From NCBI RefSeq assembly GCF_019145355.1, contig NZ_JAHSTY010000001.1:2914001-2978000 (forward strand): a DNA stretch of 64,000 bases, read 5' to 3'. Source of the stretch: Pseudomonas azadiae (GTDB lineage: Bacteria > Pseudomonadota > Gammaproteobacteria > Pseudomonadales > Pseudomonadaceae). This document shows positions 12,164 to 22,404 of this stretch, piece by piece; position 1 is the stretch's first letter, and each line of letters opens with the position of its first letter. Below the pieces are notes generated by a model. The model did no database searches. It was given only the letters and a program-made list of their open reading frames with translations, and was not told where the DNA came from. Position numbers and translations under genes: made by a program.

Positions 12164-14218
12164 TCAGCTCAGCGTCGATATGTCAGCGATATTGACGAAC
12201 AAGCCACGCAGGCGCGCGAGCATGGCGTAGCGGTTTCTACGCACGCCGGCATCGTCGGCATTGATCATCACGGCTTCGAAGAACGCATCCACCGGCTCGC
12301 GCAGGGTGGCCAGGCGCGCCAATGCTTCGGCGTAGTTGCGTTCGGCGATCAGCGGCTTCACCGCGTTTTCAGCTTTGGCGATGGCCGAGTTCAGCGAGAA
12401 CTCCTTGGCATCGGCAAACAGGCCTGGATCGACGTCTGCGTTGCCCAGGCCTTCGGCCTTGCTCAGCAGGTTCGATACGCGCTTGTTCACGGCGGCCAGT
12501 GCGTCGGCTTCCGGCAATTGGCGGAAGGCCTGCACCGCTTGTACGCGCTGGTCGAAGTCCAACGCCGAACCCGGCTGCAGGGCACGTACCGACAGGTACA
12601 CCGAAACGTCCACGCCTTCGTCTTCGTAACGCGCACGCAGGCGGTCGAATACGAACTCCAGCACTTGCTCGGCCAGGCCCGCTTGCTTGACCTTGGCACC
12701 GAACTGGCCGACCGCGAACACCACGGCCTGGGTCAGGTCGAGGTCCAGCTTCTTGTCGATCAGGATACGTAGCACACCCAGGGCCGCACGGCGCAGGGCG
12801 TACGGATCTTTGCTGCCGGTTGGCAACATCCCGATGCCGAAGATCCCCACGAGGGTATCCAGCTTGTCGGCGATGGCCACGGCGGCACCGGTCAGGGTGG
12901 TCGGCAGTTCGGCACCTGCACCGCGCGGCATGTACTGCTCGTTCAGCGCCAGGGCTACGTCGTTCGGTTCGCCATCGTTGAGGGCGTAGTAGTAGCCGGC
13001 AACGCCTTGCATCTCCGGGAATTCGCCGACCATCTCGGTGGCCAGGTCGCACTTGGACAGCAAACCTGCACGCGCAGCCAGGGCGGCATCACCGCCAATG
13101 CGTGGCGCAATGTAGGCAGCCAGTTTGGAAACACGTACGGCCTTGTCGTAGACGCTGCCGAGTTTTTCCTGGAACACCACGTTCTGCAGGCGCAGGTTGA
13201 ACTCTTCGAGCTTCTGCTTCTTGTCTTGCTTGAAGAAAAACTCCGCATCGGTCAGGCGCGGGCGCACGACTTTCTCGTTACCGGCGACGATCTGCTGCGG
13301 GTCTTTGCTGTCGATGTTGGCCACCGTGATGAAACGCGGCAGCAACTTGCCGTCGGCGTCCAGCAAGCAGAAGTATTTCTGGTTGTCCTGCATGGTGGTG
13401 ATCAGCGCTTCTTGCGGCACGTCGAGGAATCGCTCTTCGAAGGCGCACACCAGCGGCACCGGCCATTCAACCAGCGCGGTCACTTCGTCGAGCAGGCTTG
13501 GCGGCACGATGGCGGTGCCTTCCTGGAGGCGGGCCAGCTCCTCGGTGCGCTTGCTGATCAGCTCGCGACGCTCATTGGCGTCAGCCAGCACGTAAGCGGC
13601 GCGCAGGTCGGCGGCATAGTTGGCCGGCGAAGTGATGCGCACCGCGTGCGGGTGATGGAAGCGGTGACCACGGGAGTCACGGCCAGCCTTCTGGGCCAGG
13701 ATGGTGCAGTCGATAACCTGGTCACCGAGCAGCATCACCAGCCATTGGGTTGGGCGTACGAACTCTTCCTTGCGCGCGCCCCAGCGCATGCGCTTGGGAA
13801 TCGGCAGGTCGTTGAGGGAATCTTCGACAATGGTTGGCAACAGGCTGGCGGTCGGCTTGCCGGTGATGACCTGGCTGAAACGCAGTTTCGGGCCGCTCTG
13901 GTCAATTTCGCTCAGCTCAACGCCGCACTTTTTGGCAAAGCCGAGGGCAGCCTGGGTCGGGTTGCCTTCGGCGTCGAATGCGGCCTGGCGCGGCGGGCCG
14001 TCGAGGTTGATGCTGCGGTCCGGCTGCTGGGTTTCCAGCGCGGTCAGCAGCACGGCCAGGCGGCGCGGCGCGGCGTAGACTTTCTTCGCTTCGAACTTCA
14101 GGCCGGCACTGTGCAGGCCCTTTTCGATGCCGGCCAGGAACGCATCGGCCAGGGTGTTGAGTGCCTTGGGTGGCAGCTCTTCGGTGCCCAGTTCAACCAA
14201 AAAATCTTGAGCACTCAT
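12164..14218 (-). CDS. glyS: Glycine-tRNA ligase beta subunit
   Basis: GlyS is the large subunit of the alpha2beta2 glycyl-tRNA synthetase and provides the tRNA-binding HD, B3/B4-like and anticodon-binding regions. The 684-residue protein begins [20 protein letters not shown], the canonical family start, and its length is typical. Its ATG overlaps the glyQ stop in an ATGA arrangement, indicating translational coupling of the two subunits. Confidence 0.98.
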   Translation of the reverse strand: MSAQDFLVELGTEELPPKALNTLADAFLAGIEKGLHSAGLKFEAKKVYAAPRRLAVLLTALETQQPDRSINLDGPPRQAAFDAEGNPTQAALGFAKKCGVELSEIDQSGPKLRFSQVITGKPTASLLPTIVEDSLNDLPIPKRMRWGARKEEFVRPTQWLVMLLGDQVIDCTILAQKAGRDSRGHRFHHPHAVRITSPANYAADLRAAYVLADANERRELISKRTEELARLQEGTAIVPPSLLDEVTALVEWPVPLVCAFEERFLDVPQEALITTMQDNQKYFCLLDADGKLLPRFITVANIDSKDPQQIVAGNEKVVRPRLTDAEFFFKQDKKQKLEEFNLRLQNVVFQEKLGSVYDKAVRVSKLAAYIAPRIGGDAALAARAGLLSKCDLATEMVGEFPEMQGVAGYYYALNDGEPNDVALALNEQYMPRGAGAELPTTLTGAAVAIADKLDTLVGIFGIGMLPTGSKDPYALRRAALGVLRILIDKKLDLDLTQAVVFAVGQFGAKVKQAGLAEQVLEFVFDRLRARYEDEGVDVSVYLSVRALQPGSALDFDQRVQAVQAFRQLPEADALAAVNKRVSNLLSKAEGLGNADVDPGLFADAKEFSLNSAIAKAENAVKPLIAERNYAEALARLATLREPVDAFFEAVMINADDAGVRRNRYAMLARLRGLFVNIADISTLS

Positions 14219-15168
14219 TGTGCAGCCTCCAGCTTGGCCAGTACTTCATCACGCAGGTCCGGGGTTGCCATCGGGAAGCCCAGCTTGGCACGCGCCAGCA
14301 AGTAGGCTTGGGCGACGGAGCGCGCCAGGGTGCGTACACGCAGAATGTATTGCTGGCGCGCGGTGACCGAGATGGCACGGCGCGCATCCAGCAGGTTGAA
14401 GGTGTGGGACGCCTTCAACACCATTTCATAGCTTGGCAACGGCAGCGGCTGGTCAAGTTCGATCAGACGCTTGGCTTCGCTCTCATAGAAGTCGAACAGT
14501 TCGAACAGTTTGTCGACGTTGGCGTGTTCGAAGTTGTAGGTGGACTGTTCCACTTCGTTCTGGTGGAACACGTCGCCGTAGGTGACTTTGCCGAACGGGC
14601 CGTCAGCCCACACCAGGTCGTAGACCGAGTCCACGCCCTGCAGGTACATGGCCAGGCGCTCGAGGCCGTAGGTGATTTCGCCGGTCACCGGGTAGCACTC
14701 GATGCCGCCCGCTTGCTGGAAGTACGTGAATTGGGTCACTTCCATGCCATTGAGCCAGACTTCCCAGCCCAGGCCCCAGGCGCCCAGGGTTGGCGATTCC
14801 CAATTGTCTTCGACGAAACGGATGTCGTGCACCAGCGGGTCCAGGCCCACATGCTTGAGCGAGCCCAGGTACAGTTCCTGGAAGTTGTCCGGGTTCGGCT
14901 TCAGGACTACCTGGAACTGGTAGTAGTGCTGCAGACGGTTCGGGTTCTCGCCGTAGCGGCCGTCAGTCGGGCGACGACTGGGCTGCACATAAGCGGCGTT
15001 CCAGGTTTCCGGGCCGATGGCCCGCAGGAAGGTAGCGGTGTGGAAAGTGCCGGCGCCTACTTCCATATCGTAGGGCTGAAGTACCACACAACCTTGCTCG
15101 GCCCAGTATTGCTGGAGGGCGAGGATCAAGTCTTGGAAGGTACGCACGGCTGGCGTAGGCTGGCTCAC
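14215..15168 (-). CDS. glyQ: Glycine-tRNA ligase alpha subunit
   Basis: GlyQ is the catalytic subunit that forms glycyl-adenylate and carries the class II aminoacyl-tRNA synthetase core. An upstream GTG at 15177 keeps the frame open, but AGGTGA five bases before the GTG at 15168 identifies that codon as the start; it gives 317 residues beginning (V/M)[15 protein letters not shown], as in other pseudomonads. Motif-2-like [13 protein letters not shown] and [13 protein letters not shown] near the C-terminal half are clear. It diverges from tag, whose start is 81 bp away. Confidence 0.97.
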   Translation of the reverse strand: MSQPTPAVRTFQDLILALQQYWAEQGCVVLQPYDMEVGAGTFHTATFLRAIGPETWNAAYVQPSRRPTDGRYGENPNRLQHYYQFQVVLKPNPDNFQELYLGSLKHVGLDPLVHDIRFVEDNWESPTLGAWGLGWEVWLNGMEVTQFTYFQQAGGIECYPVTGEITYGLERLAMYLQGVDSVYDLVWADGPFGKVTYGDVFHQNEVEQSTYNFEHANVDKLFELFDFYESEAKRLIELDQPLPLPSYEMVLKASHTFNLLDARRAISVTARQQYILRVRTLARSVAQAYLLARAKLGFPMATPDLRDEVLAKLEAAQ

Positions 15169-15249
15169 GAAATTCACCTGTTACTTGGGCTGCGATTTAA
15201 AGAGCGGGAGTATACCCGATTCGGCCGCGCCACCATCCCCTGGAGCCTT

Positions 15250-15807
15250 ATGCCACGCTGCTTTTGGTGTTCTGAAGATCCGCTGTACATGGCTTATCAC
15301 GATCAGGAGTGGGGAACGCCGCTGCGCGATGCGCAGGGCTTGTTCGAGTTGCTTTTGCTCGAAGGGTTCCAGGCGGGCCTTTCCTGGATCACCGTTTTAC
15401 GCAAGCGCGAGCATTATCGAAAGGTCCTGTTCGGCTTTGATGCACAGCGCCTGGCGCGGTTGAGCGATAACGAGATTGACGCGTTGATGCTGGACCCGGG
15501 CATCGTGCGCAATCGTCTGAAGCTCAACGCGACCCGGCGCAACGCCGCCGCCTGGCTGGCGCTGGAGGACCCGGTGGGTTTGCTCTGGTCGTTCGTCGGA
15601 GGCAAGCCCAAGGTCAATCATTTCAAGGACCGCAGCGAAGTGCCGGCCATTACGCCCGAAGCCGAAGCCATGAGTCGCGCGCTGAAAAAAGCCGGTTTCA
15701 CCTTTGTCGGGCCGACCATTTGCTATGCCTTCATGCAGGCCTCGGGCATGGTCATGGACCACACTCAGGACTGCGACCGTTACGCGGATCTGGTCAACGC
15801 CGGTTAG
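15250..15807 (+). CDS. tag: DNA-3-methyladenine glycosylase I
   Basis: TAG removes 3-methyladenine from alkylated DNA in base excision repair. The frame is open far upstream only as a shadow of glyQ; the real start is ATG at 15250 (MPRCFWCSEDPLYMAYHDQEWG), giving 185 residues. Cys4 and His17 together with the C-terminal HTQDC pair fit the zinc-snap ligands known for E. coli TAG. The helix-hairpin-helix region and the purine-binding FVGPTICYAFMQA segment are conserved. Confidence 0.96.
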   Translation: MPRCFWCSEDPLYMAYHDQEWGTPLRDAQGLFELLLLEGFQAGLSWITVLRKREHYRKVLFGFDAQRLARLSDNEIDALMLDPGIVRNRLKLNATRRNAAAWLALEDPVGLLWSFVGGKPKVNHFKDRSEVPAITPEAEAMSRALKKAGFTFVGPTICYAFMQASGMVMDHTQDCDRYADLVNAG

Positions 15808-15847
15808 AATGCCGGCCTTGCGCACCACACACGATCAGGAGTGACCT

Positions 15848-16735
15848 GTGGAAAAGTTTAAAGGCGCCTTGCTGGTAGGCGCTCTCCGGTTATTTGCCCT
15901 GCTGCCCTGGCGCGCTGTCCAGGCGGTCGGCACGGCGATCGGCTGGATCATGTGGAAAACCCCCAACCGCTCCCGCGACACGGTGCGGATCAACCTCTCC
16001 AAGTGTTTCCCCGACATGGACCCCGCCGAGCGCGAAGCGTTGGTCGGCCGCAGCCTGATGGACATTGGCAAGTCGTTGACCGAAAGCGCCTGCGCCTGGA
16101 TCTGGCCGGCCCAGCGCTCGATCGATCTGGTGCGCGAAGTCGAAGGCCTTGAAGTGTTGCACCAGGCCCTGGCGTCAGGCAAAGGCGTGGTCGGGATCAC
16201 CAGCCACCTGGGCAACTGGGAGGTGTTGAACCACTTCTATTGCAGCCAGTGCAAACCGATCATTTTCTACCGCCCGCCCAAGCTCAAGGCGGTGGATGAA
16301 TTGCTGCGCAAGCAGCGCGTACAGCTGGGTAACCGCGTGGCGGCGTCGACCAAGGAAGGCATCCTCAGTGTGATCAAGGAAGTGCGCAAGGGTGGCCAAG
16401 TAGGGATTCCGGCGGACCCGGAGCCGGCCGAATCCGCCGGCATCTTCGTGCCGTTCTTCGCCACCCAGGCGCTGACCAGCAAGTTCGTGCCGAACATGCT
16501 CGCGGGCCACAAGGCCGTTGGCGTGTTCCTGCATGCCCTGCGGCTGCCGGACGGTTCGGGTTACAAAGTGATCCTGGAAGCGGCGCCGGAAGACATGTAC
16601 AGCACCGACACCGCCACGTCGTGCGCGGCGATGAGCAAGGTGGTGGAACGTTATGTCGGCGCCTACCCGAGCCAGTACATGTGGAGCATGAAGCGCTTCA
16701 AGAAACGCCCGCCGGGTGAAGAGCGGTGGTACTGA
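15848..16735 (+). CDS. lpxL: Lipid A biosynthesis (lauroyl) acyltransferase, HtrB/LpxL family
   Basis: This family adds a secondary acyl chain to Kdo2-lipid IVA or its tetra-acyl precursor at the inner membrane. The 295-residue protein has an N-terminal hydrophobic segment (LLVGALRLFALLPW) and the acyltransferase HX4E motif SHLGNWEVL near residue 119. The start is GTG at 15848 with AGGAG nine bases upstream. Which of the two or three Pseudomonas HtrB paralogues this is, and which chain it adds, cannot be told from sequence alone. It follows tag by 40 bp and may share its transcript. Confidence 0.9.
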   Translation: MEKFKGALLVGALRLFALLPWRAVQAVGTAIGWIMWKTPNRSRDTVRINLSKCFPDMDPAEREALVGRSLMDIGKSLTESACAWIWPAQRSIDLVREVEGLEVLHQALASGKGVVGITSHLGNWEVLNHFYCSQCKPIIFYRPPKLKAVDELLRKQRVQLGNRVAASTKEGILSVIKEVRKGGQVGIPADPEPAESAGIFVPFFATQALTSKFVPNMLAGHKAVGVFLHALRLPDGSGYKVILEAAPEDMYSTDTATSCAAMSKVVERYVGAYPSQYMWSMKRFKKRPPGEERWY

Positions 16736-16769
16736 TTCACCGCTGACCTCCAGCCCAATGGAGATCGAA

Positions 16770-16856
16770 TGTGGGAGCTGGCTTGCCTGCGATAGCATCA
16801 CCTCGGTGTCTCTGAAACACCAAGGTGGCTGCATCGCAGGCAAGCCAGCTCCCACA
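16770..16856. repeat. REPIN (paired REP palindromes, facing inward)
   Basis: Two copies of the arm GTGGGAGCTGGCTTGCCTGC in inverted orientation enclose about 40 bases (87 bp in all). This is the type copy for the window: the same arm recurs at 27132, 28836, 35797, 44940, 46987, 50698 and 62658. It lies between the convergent lpxL and TPR genes. Confidence 0.92.
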
Positions 16857-16866
16857 GGGGATCACC

Positions 16867-17187
16867 TCAGGCTTGGCGGTCGAGTTTTTTCAGGAACACA
16901 GTCATCTCTTTTTCAGCCTGTTTGTCGCCATGGGCCTGGGCGGCTTCGATGCCCCTCTCCCACGTATGGCGCGCTGCTGGCTGATCACCCAATCCAAGTT
17001 GCGCCTTGCCCAGCAACTTCCACGCCGCCGAATACATCGGGTCGAACTCGACACACTTGTGCAAATGCTCCGCCGCCCTGGCGTAGTCCTTCACGTCCAG
17101 ATAGCCCTTGCCCAAACCAAAACGCAGCAATGCGTTATCCACGCCCTTTGCGAGCATCTTTTCCAGGGATTCGAGCATGCCGGTCAC
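16867..17187 (-). CDS. Small tetratricopeptide-repeat protein
   Basis: A 106-residue protein composed of about three TPR-like helical pairs (FGLGKGYLDVKDYARAAEHLHKCVEFDPMYSAAWKLLGKAQLGLGD...ARHTWERGIEAAQ). No signal peptide or membrane segment. TPR proteins act as protein-protein adaptors; no partner is indicated. It starts 9 bp after the trkA stop on the same strand and is probably the last gene of the def-fmt-rsmB-trkA run. ATG at 17178 is an alternative start three codons inside. Confidence 0.85.
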   Translation of the reverse strand: MTGMLESLEKMLAKGVDNALLRFGLGKGYLDVKDYARAAEHLHKCVEFDPMYSAAWKLLGKAQLGLGDQPAARHTWERGIEAAQAHGDKQAEKEMTVFLKKLDRQA

Positions 17188-17196
17188 TCCGTTTGA

Positions 17197-18570
17197 TCAG
17201 AAAAAGCTCAAGCCCACGTGGAACAACTTCTCCACATCGCGGATATGTTTTTTATCCACCAGGAACAGGATCACATGGTCACCTGTGGCGATCACCGTGT
17301 CGTCGTGGGCAATGATCACCTCTTCATCACGAATGATCGCGCCAATGGTGGTGCCCGGCGGCAAGCCGATATCGCGGATGGCCTTGCCGATCACCTTGCT
17401 CGACTTCGAGTCACCGTGGGCGATCGCCTCGATGGCTTCCGCCGCGCCCCGGCGCAGGGAGTGCACGCTGACGATATCACCACGGCGCACGTGGGCCAGC
17501 AAGGTGCCAATGGTCGCCAGCTGCGGGCTGATGGCGATGTCGATATCGCCGCCTTGGATCAGGTCGACATAAGCCGGGTTATTGATGATGGTCATCACTT
17601 TCTTCGCCCCCAGCCGCTTGGCCAGCAAGGAAGACATGATGTTGGCTTCGTCATCGTTGGTCAGCGCCAGGAAGATATCGGCGTCGGCGATGTTTTCTTC
17701 CATCAGCAGGTCGCGGTCCGAGGCGCTGCCTTGCAGTACGACGGTGCTGTCCAGGGTGTCGGACAAATGTCGGCAGCGTGTCGGGCTCATCTCGATGATC
17801 TTCACCTGGTAGCGGCTCTCGATGGCCTCGGCCAAACGCTCGCCGATCTGCCCGCCGCCCGCGATGACGATGCGCTTGTAGGTTTCGTCGAGGCGGCGCA
17901 TTTCGCTCATGACCGCACGAATATTCGCCTTGGCGGCGATGAAAAACACTTCGTCGTCGGCCTCGATCACCGTATCGCCCTGAGGCAGGATCGGACGGTC
18001 ACGCCGGAAAATCGCCGCCACGCGGGTTTCCACATTGGGCATGTGCTCGCGCAACTGCCGCAGTTGCTGGCCGACCAGCGGGCCGCCGTAATAGGCCTTC
18101 ACCGCGACCAGTTGCGCCTTGCCGCCGGCAAAGTCGATAACCTGCAAGGCGCCCGGGATTTCGATCAGGCGCTTGATGTAGTGAGTCACCACTTGTTCCG
18201 GGCTGATCAGTACGTCCACCGGAATCGCGTCGTTGTCGAATAGCCCGGCGCGGGTCAGGTAGGCCGCTTCGCGCACCCGCGCGATTTTGGTCGGGGTGTG
18301 GAACAGGGTGTGGGCGACCTGGCAGGCGACCATGTTGGTTTCGTCGCTGTTGGTCACGGCCACCAGCATGTCGGCGTCGTCGGCACCGGCCTGGCGCAGT
18401 ACCGTCGGGAACGAGGCGCGGCCTTGTACGGTGCGGATGTCGAGACGGTCGCCAAGGTTGCGCAGGCGTTCGGCATCGGTATCGACCACGGTGATGTCGT
18501 TGGCTTCGCTGGCCAGATGTTCGGCCAATGTGCCACCGACCTGCCCTGCTCCAAGGATGATGATTTTCAT
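17197..18570 (-). CDS. trkA: Trk potassium uptake system NAD-binding regulator TrkA
   Basis: TrkA is the peripheral cytoplasmic subunit that gates the TrkH/TrkG potassium channel in response to nucleotides. The 457-residue protein is an internal duplication: RCK-N domain 1 begins [19 protein letters not shown], and RCK-N domain 2 begins [17 protein letters not shown] near residue 234, each followed by an RCK-C domain. Length is typical (457-458). It starts 22 bp after rsmB. The channel subunit is not in this window. Confidence 0.97.
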   Translation of the reverse strand: MKIIILGAGQVGGTLAEHLASEANDITVVDTDAERLRNLGDRLDIRTVQGRASFPTVLRQAGADDADMLVAVTNSDETNMVACQVAHTLFHTPTKIARVREAAYLTRAGLFDNDAIPVDVLISPEQVVTHYIKRLIEIPGALQVIDFAGGKAQLVAVKAYYGGPLVGQQLRQLREHMPNVETRVAAIFRRDRPILPQGDTVIEADDEVFFIAAKANIRAVMSEMRRLDETYKRIVIAGGGQIGERLAEAIESRYQVKIIEMSPTRCRHLSDTLDSTVVLQGSASDRDLLMEENIADADIFLALTNDDEANIMSSLLAKRLGAKKVMTIINNPAYVDLIQGGDIDIAISPQLATIGTLLAHVRRGDIVSVHSLRRGAAEAIEAIAHGDSKSSKVIGKAIRDIGLPPGTTIGAIIRDEEVIIAHDDTVIATGDHVILFLVDKKHIRDVEKLFHVGLSFF

Positions 18571-18592
18571 CCGGTCACTCCCTTAAACCTGT

Positions 18593-19903
18593 TCAGCCGC
18601 GCACGGCGGCGATCTTGATCAGTTTGGCGTAGTAGAAGCCATCGTGTCCGCCTTCTTGCGCCAGCAACTGGCGACCGTGGGGCTGCTTGATGCCGGCGGT
18701 AGTGGCGAGGTCCAGCTCCCGGGCGCCGCTGGTGCGGGCGAGGAAGGCCTTGATCACCTCGGTGTTTTCCGTCGGCAAGGTGGAGCACGTGGCGTAGAGC
18801 AGGATGCCGCCGACTTCCAGGGTCGGCCACAGCGCATCGAGCAGCTCGCCTTGCAGTGCGGCCAGGGCAGCGATGTCGTCGGGTTGGCGGGTAAGCTTGA
18901 TGTCCGGGTGGCGACGGATCACTCCAGTGGCCGAGCATGGCGCGTCGAGCAGGATGCGCTGGAACGGTTTGCCGTCCCACCAGGCGGCGGTGTCGCGCCC
19001 GTCGGCGGCGATCAGCTCGGCGCTCAGGCCCAGGCGTGCGAGGTTTTCCCGCACGCGCACCAGGCGCTTGGCTTCCAGATCGACAGCGACGACACCGGCC
19101 AGGTCTTTTTCGACTTCCAGGATGTGGCAGGTCTTACCGCCCGGCGCGCAGCAGGCGTCGAGCACACGTTGGCCGGGCGCAAGATCGAGCAGGTCGGCCG
19201 CCAGTTGCGCGGCTTCGTCCTGCACGCTGATCCAACCCTCGGCAAAGCCCGGCAGGCTGCGCACGTCAGTGGCCACTTCAAGCACGATGCCGTCGATGCT
19301 GTACACGCAGGGCGTGGCGTTGATGCCGGCGTCGGCGAGCAATTGCAAGTAGGCGTCACGACGGTGATGGCGGCGGTTGACCCGCAGGATCATCGGCGGG
19401 TGCGCATTGTTGGCCGCGCAAATGGCTTCCCATTGCTCTGGCCAGAACGCCTTCAAGGACTTTTGCAGCCAGCGCGGGTGAGCAGTGCGCACCACCGGGT
19501 CATGTTCCAGCTCGGCCAGCAGCCCTTCGCTTTCGCGCTGGGCGCGGCGCAGTACGGCGTTGAGCAGCGCTTTGGCCCAGGGCTTTTTCAGCTTGTCGGC
19601 GCAACCGACGGTCTCGCCGATAGCGGCGTGAGCGGGCACGCGGGTATAGAGCAACTGATAAAGACCCACCAGCAGCAACGCCTCGACATCGGCATCGGCC
19701 GCCTTGAACGGCTTCTGCAGCAACTTGGCCGCCAGCGCTGACAACCGTGGCTGCCAGCGGGCGGTGCCAAAGGCCAGGTCCTGGGTGAACCCGCGATCGC
19801 GGTCCTCGACCTTATCCAGTTGCGTGGGCAGGGAACTGTTCAGCGAAGCCTTGCCGTTGAGCACGGCGGCGAGCGCCTTGGCGGCGGCCAGACGTGGGTT
19901 CAT
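18593..19903 (-). CDS. rsmB: 16S rRNA m5C967 methyltransferase RsmB
   Basis: RsmB (Fmu/Sun) methylates C967 of 16S rRNA using S-adenosylmethionine. The 436-residue protein has an N-terminal NusB-like RNA-binding domain (about 1-140) and a Rossmann methyltransferase domain with [17 protein letters not shown] (about 247), the catalytic motif [17 protein letters not shown] and the second cysteine in [11 protein letters not shown]. Its ATG overlaps the fmt stop (ATGA), so it is translationally coupled to fmt. Confidence 0.97.
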   Translation of the reverse strand: MNPRLAAAKALAAVLNGKASLNSSLPTQLDKVEDRDRGFTQDLAFGTARWQPRLSALAAKLLQKPFKAADADVEALLLVGLYQLLYTRVPAHAAIGETVGCADKLKKPWAKALLNAVLRRAQRESEGLLAELEHDPVVRTAHPRWLQKSLKAFWPEQWEAICAANNAHPPMILRVNRRHHRRDAYLQLLADAGINATPCVYSIDGIVLEVATDVRSLPGFAEGWISVQDEAAQLAADLLDLAPGQRVLDACCAPGGKTCHILEVEKDLAGVVAVDLEAKRLVRVRENLARLGLSAELIAADGRDTAAWWDGKPFQRILLDAPCSATGVIRRHPDIKLTRQPDDIAALAALQGELLDALWPTLEVGGILLYATCSTLPTENTEVIKAFLARTSGARELDLATTAGIKQPHGRQLLAQEGGHDGFYYAKLIKIAAVRG

Positions 19904-20853
19904 GGGGCCACCACGCCAAGGACCGTGCCCAGGGCAAATTTCTCACGACGGCTGTTGAACAAATCGCTGAAGTTAAGCGCCTTGCCACCGGGCAATTGCA
20001 CGCGGGTCAGGCACAGCGCCTGTTCGCCGCAAGCGACCAATAGGCCGTCCTTGCTGGCGCCAATGATTTCACCCGGAGTGCCTTTGCCGTCGGCCAGGGT
20101 CGCGGCCAGCACTTTCAAGGCTTCGCCGTTGAGGGTGCTGTGGCAGATTGGCCATGGGTTGAAGGCACGGACCAGGCGTTCCAGCTCCACGGCCGGGCGG
20201 CGCCAGTCGATGCGCGCTTCGTCTTTGTTCAGCTTGTGGGCGTAGGTGGCCAGGCTGTCGTCCTGCACTTCGCCTTCCAGGGTGCCGGCGGCGAGCCCGG
20301 CGATGGCCTGGAGCACGGCGGGAGGGCCCAGCTCGGCAAGGCGGTCGTGCAGGCTGCCACCGGTGTCTGCGGCGGTAACCGGGGTGGTGACTTTGAGCAG
20401 CATCTGGCCGGTGTCCAGGCCCGCTTCCATGCGCATCACCGTTACGCCGCTTTCTCGGTCGCCCGCTTCGACGGCGCGCTGGATGGGCGCCGCACCGCGC
20501 CAGCGTGGCAGCAGCGAAGCATGGCTGTTGATGCAACCCAGGCGCGGAATATCCAGCACCGCTTGCGGCAGGATCAAGCCGTAGGCCACCACCACCAGCA
20601 GGTCCGGTTTCAGCGCGGTGAGTTCAGCCTGGGCGTCGGGGTTGCGCAAGGTCGGCGGTTGCAGCACGGGAATGTTGTGTTCCAGCGCCAGTTGCTTGAC
20701 CGGGCTCGGCATCAGTTTTTGCCCGCGACCGGCCGGGCGATCCGGCTGGGTGTACACCGCGACGATGTCATAAGGGCTGGCAAGCAAAGCCTTCAGATGT
20801 TCGGCGGCAAATTCGGGAGTGCCGGCAAAAACTATGCGCAGTGGCTCGGTCAT
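19900..20853 (-). CDS. fmt: Methionyl-tRNA formyltransferase
   Basis: Fmt formylates initiator Met-tRNA using 10-formyltetrahydrofolate. The 317-residue protein starts [20 protein letters not shown] and has the formyl-transfer signature [21 protein letters not shown] with the catalytic Asn-His-Asp set, followed by the C-terminal OB-like tRNA-binding domain. It lies between def and rsmB, the usual order in gammaproteobacteria, but a hairpin with a T-rich tail separates it from def. Confidence 0.97.
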   Translation of the reverse strand: MTEPLRIVFAGTPEFAAEHLKALLASPYDIVAVYTQPDRPAGRGQKLMPSPVKQLALEHNIPVLQPPTLRNPDAQAELTALKPDLLVVVAYGLILPQAVLDIPRLGCINSHASLLPRWRGAAPIQRAVEAGDRESGVTVMRMEAGLDTGQMLLKVTTPVTAADTGGSLHDRLAELGPPAVLQAIAGLAAGTLEGEVQDDSLATYAHKLNKDEARIDWRRPAVELERLVRAFNPWPICHSTLNGEALKVLAATLADGKGTPGEIIGASKDGLLVACGEQALCLTRVQLPGGKALNFSDLFNSRREKFALGTVLGVVAP

Positions 20854-20886
20854 GGGAGGTCTCGGTTAAAAACAGTCACAAAAGAA

Positions 20887-20910
20887 AAAGGCTTGCCGCG
20901 GCAAGCCTTT
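20887..20910 (-). terminator. Hairpin with T-rich tail between def and fmt
   Basis: Read on the minus strand, a perfect inverted repeat AAAGGCTTGCCG/CGGCAAGCCTTT is followed by TTTCTTTTG. It lies 12 bp beyond the def stop and 34 bp before the fmt start. It looks like an intrinsic terminator, perhaps partial, that would let def be expressed above the downstream fmt-rsmB-trkA genes. Confidence 0.75.
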
Positions 20911-20922
20911 GGAAGAAGGGCA

Positions 20923-21429
20923 TCAAGCTTGCTGGCGATGCTTTTTTTCCAGCTTCTTCTTGATCCGGTCGCGCTTGAGCGTGGACAGGTAATCGACAAA
21001 CAGCTTGCCGTTGAGGTGGTCGCATTCATGCTGGATGCACACCGCCAGCAGGCCTTCGGCAATCTGCTCGAACGGCTTGCCGTCGCGGTCCAGGGCCTTG
21101 ATCTTCACGCGCAGCGGGCGTTCGACGTTCTCGTAGAACTCGGGCACGGAGAGGCAGCCTTCCTGGTATTCGCCCATCTCGTCGGTCAGGGGTTCGAACT
21201 CAGGATTGATGAATACCCGCGGTTCGCTGCGATCTTCCGACAGGTCCATGACCACGATGCGCTGATGCACGTTGACCTGGGTCGCGGCGAGGCCGATGCC
21301 CGGGGCTTCATACATTGTTTCAAACATGTCATCGACCAACTGACGAACCTTGTCGTCCACTACGGCCACCGGCTTGGCGATCGTGCGCAGGCGCGAGTCG
21401 GGAAATTCGAGGATGTTCAAAATAGCCAT
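20923..21429 (-). CDS. def: Peptide deformylase
   Basis: Def removes the N-formyl group from nascent proteins. ATG at 21429 ([21 protein letters not shown]) gives the normal 168 residues; the longer open frame upstream is not conserved in character. All three family motifs are present: GIGLAATQV (motif 1), EGCLSVPE (motif 2, with the metal-binding Cys) and QHECDHLNG (motif 3, HExxH). It is divergent from the gene at 21565. Confidence 0.98.
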   Translation of the reverse strand: MAILNILEFPDSRLRTIAKPVAVVDDKVRQLVDDMFETMYEAPGIGLAATQVNVHQRIVVMDLSEDRSEPRVFINPEFEPLTDEMGEYQEGCLSVPEFYENVERPLRVKIKALDRDGKPFEQIAEGLLAVCIQHECDHLNGKLFVDYLSTLKRDRIKKKLEKKHRQQA

Positions 21430-21564
21430 AAGCGTAATTGCTGCACATGTGAGGTAGAGGCAAATCGGCGTTGGGATGGACCCACACGACCGGTGTGAAA
21501 CCCTTGAAGGCCGCAAAGGCCAAGGCATTTCACGCGAACGCACATAATAAAGGAGATTGACCCC

Positions 21565-22341
21565 ATGAGGAAATCGCTACTCGTCTTGCTGTTGTGGGCC
21601 CCGTTCGCCACGGCCCTGCTGCCCCAGCCCGTCCAGCGCCTGGATCAGCCGACGCAACAGGCTATCCAGCGCTTTTTACTGCATAACCGCATTCTCGACT
21701 CACCCCAGGACCTGGATAACGCGCCGTACATCGTCGCCGCCGATGCCGGGCGAGTACTCGGCGCCCATGGCGAGCGGGTGTATGCCAGGGGTGACTTGGA
21801 CCCTTCCCAACCCGATTACGGAATATTCCGACGAGGCAAGGCCTACACCGATCCTCAGACCCAGGAGCTGCTGGGCATCAATGCCGACGACATCGGCACT
21901 GCCCGCTTTATCACCGCCGGCGACCTCACGACCCTGGCCGTACAGCGGATGACCCAAGAGGTGCGTCCCGGTGACCGCCTTTTACGCGCGCAGTCTGCCG
22001 TCGACTCGGCAAGCCTTGCGGTGCCGCCAGCGGCGCCGTTCGTCGATGGGCACATCATCGATGTCCCGAAGGGCGTGACCCAGATCGGTGTGCTGGATGC
22101 CGTGACCCTGAACAAGGGCCGCCGGGACGGTTTGGTGGAAGGTCAACTGCTAAGTGTGATCAAGACCGGCGCCACGGTGCGCGATGGCCTCACCGGCGCA
22201 GCCACGAAACTGCCCGACGAACGCGCGGGCACCCTGCTGGTGTTTCGCACCTACGAAAAGCTCAGTTACGGCCTGGTCCTTAAGGCCTCGCGCCCGCTGG
22301 CCGTGGCCGACCGTTTCGAGACGGCCCGTCACCCGGAATAA
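21565..22341 (+). CDS. Secreted protein resembling Pseudomonas LysM-domain proteins but lacking LysM
   Basis: A 258-residue protein with a clear signal peptide ([17 protein letters not shown]). From memory, the gene at this position between def and dprA in other pseudomonads encodes about 340 residues: signal peptide, LysM domain (VVKGDTLWDIS... type), then a conserved C-terminal part with [30 protein letters not shown] and VPKGVTQIG motifs. Here all the C-terminal motifs are present but the mature protein begins [21 protein letters not shown], with no LysM sequence. The reading frame is intact and the signal peptide is preserved, so this looks like a clean in-frame loss rather than a frameshift. 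Possible roles without peptidoglycan binding are unknown. Confidence 0.85.
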   Translation: MRKSLLVLLLWAPFATALLPQPVQRLDQPTQQAIQRFLLHNRILDSPQDLDNAPYIVAADAGRVLGAHGERVYARGDLDPSQPDYGIFRRGKAYTDPQTQELLGINADDIGTARFITAGDLTTLAVQRMTQEVRPGDRLLRAQSAVDSASLAVPPAAPFVDGHIIDVPKGVTQIGVLDAVTLNKGRRDGLVEGQLLSVIKTGATVRDGLTGAATKLPDERAGTLLVFRTYEKLSYGLVLKASRPLAVADRFETARHPE

Positions 22342-22370
22342 ATAGCCTGCTAAATAAGTTACCAACAGAG

Positions 22371-22379
22371 TTATCCACA
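22371..22379. other. Consensus DnaA box upstream of dprA
   Basis: TTATCCACA, the exact consensus 9-mer, lies in the 63-bp gap before dprA. Another exact copy occurs inside dprA at 22968-22976. Regulation of dprA by DnaA is possible but a chance match is not excluded. Confidence 0.35.
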
Positions 22380-22404
22380 GCTTGTTGCGGTCAAGGATGA
22401 TCAT

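Noticed and set aside
14161..15807. A 548-codon frame that would fuse antisense glyQ sequence to tag
   Set aside because: The first 363 codons are antisense to glyQ; the conserved TAG sequence begins at the ATG at 15250.
17210..17225. AAGCCCACGTGGAACA in the trkA 3' end as a fourth parS site
   Set aside because: Only the right half matches; four mismatches fall in the left half and the bases are explained by trkA coding sequence.
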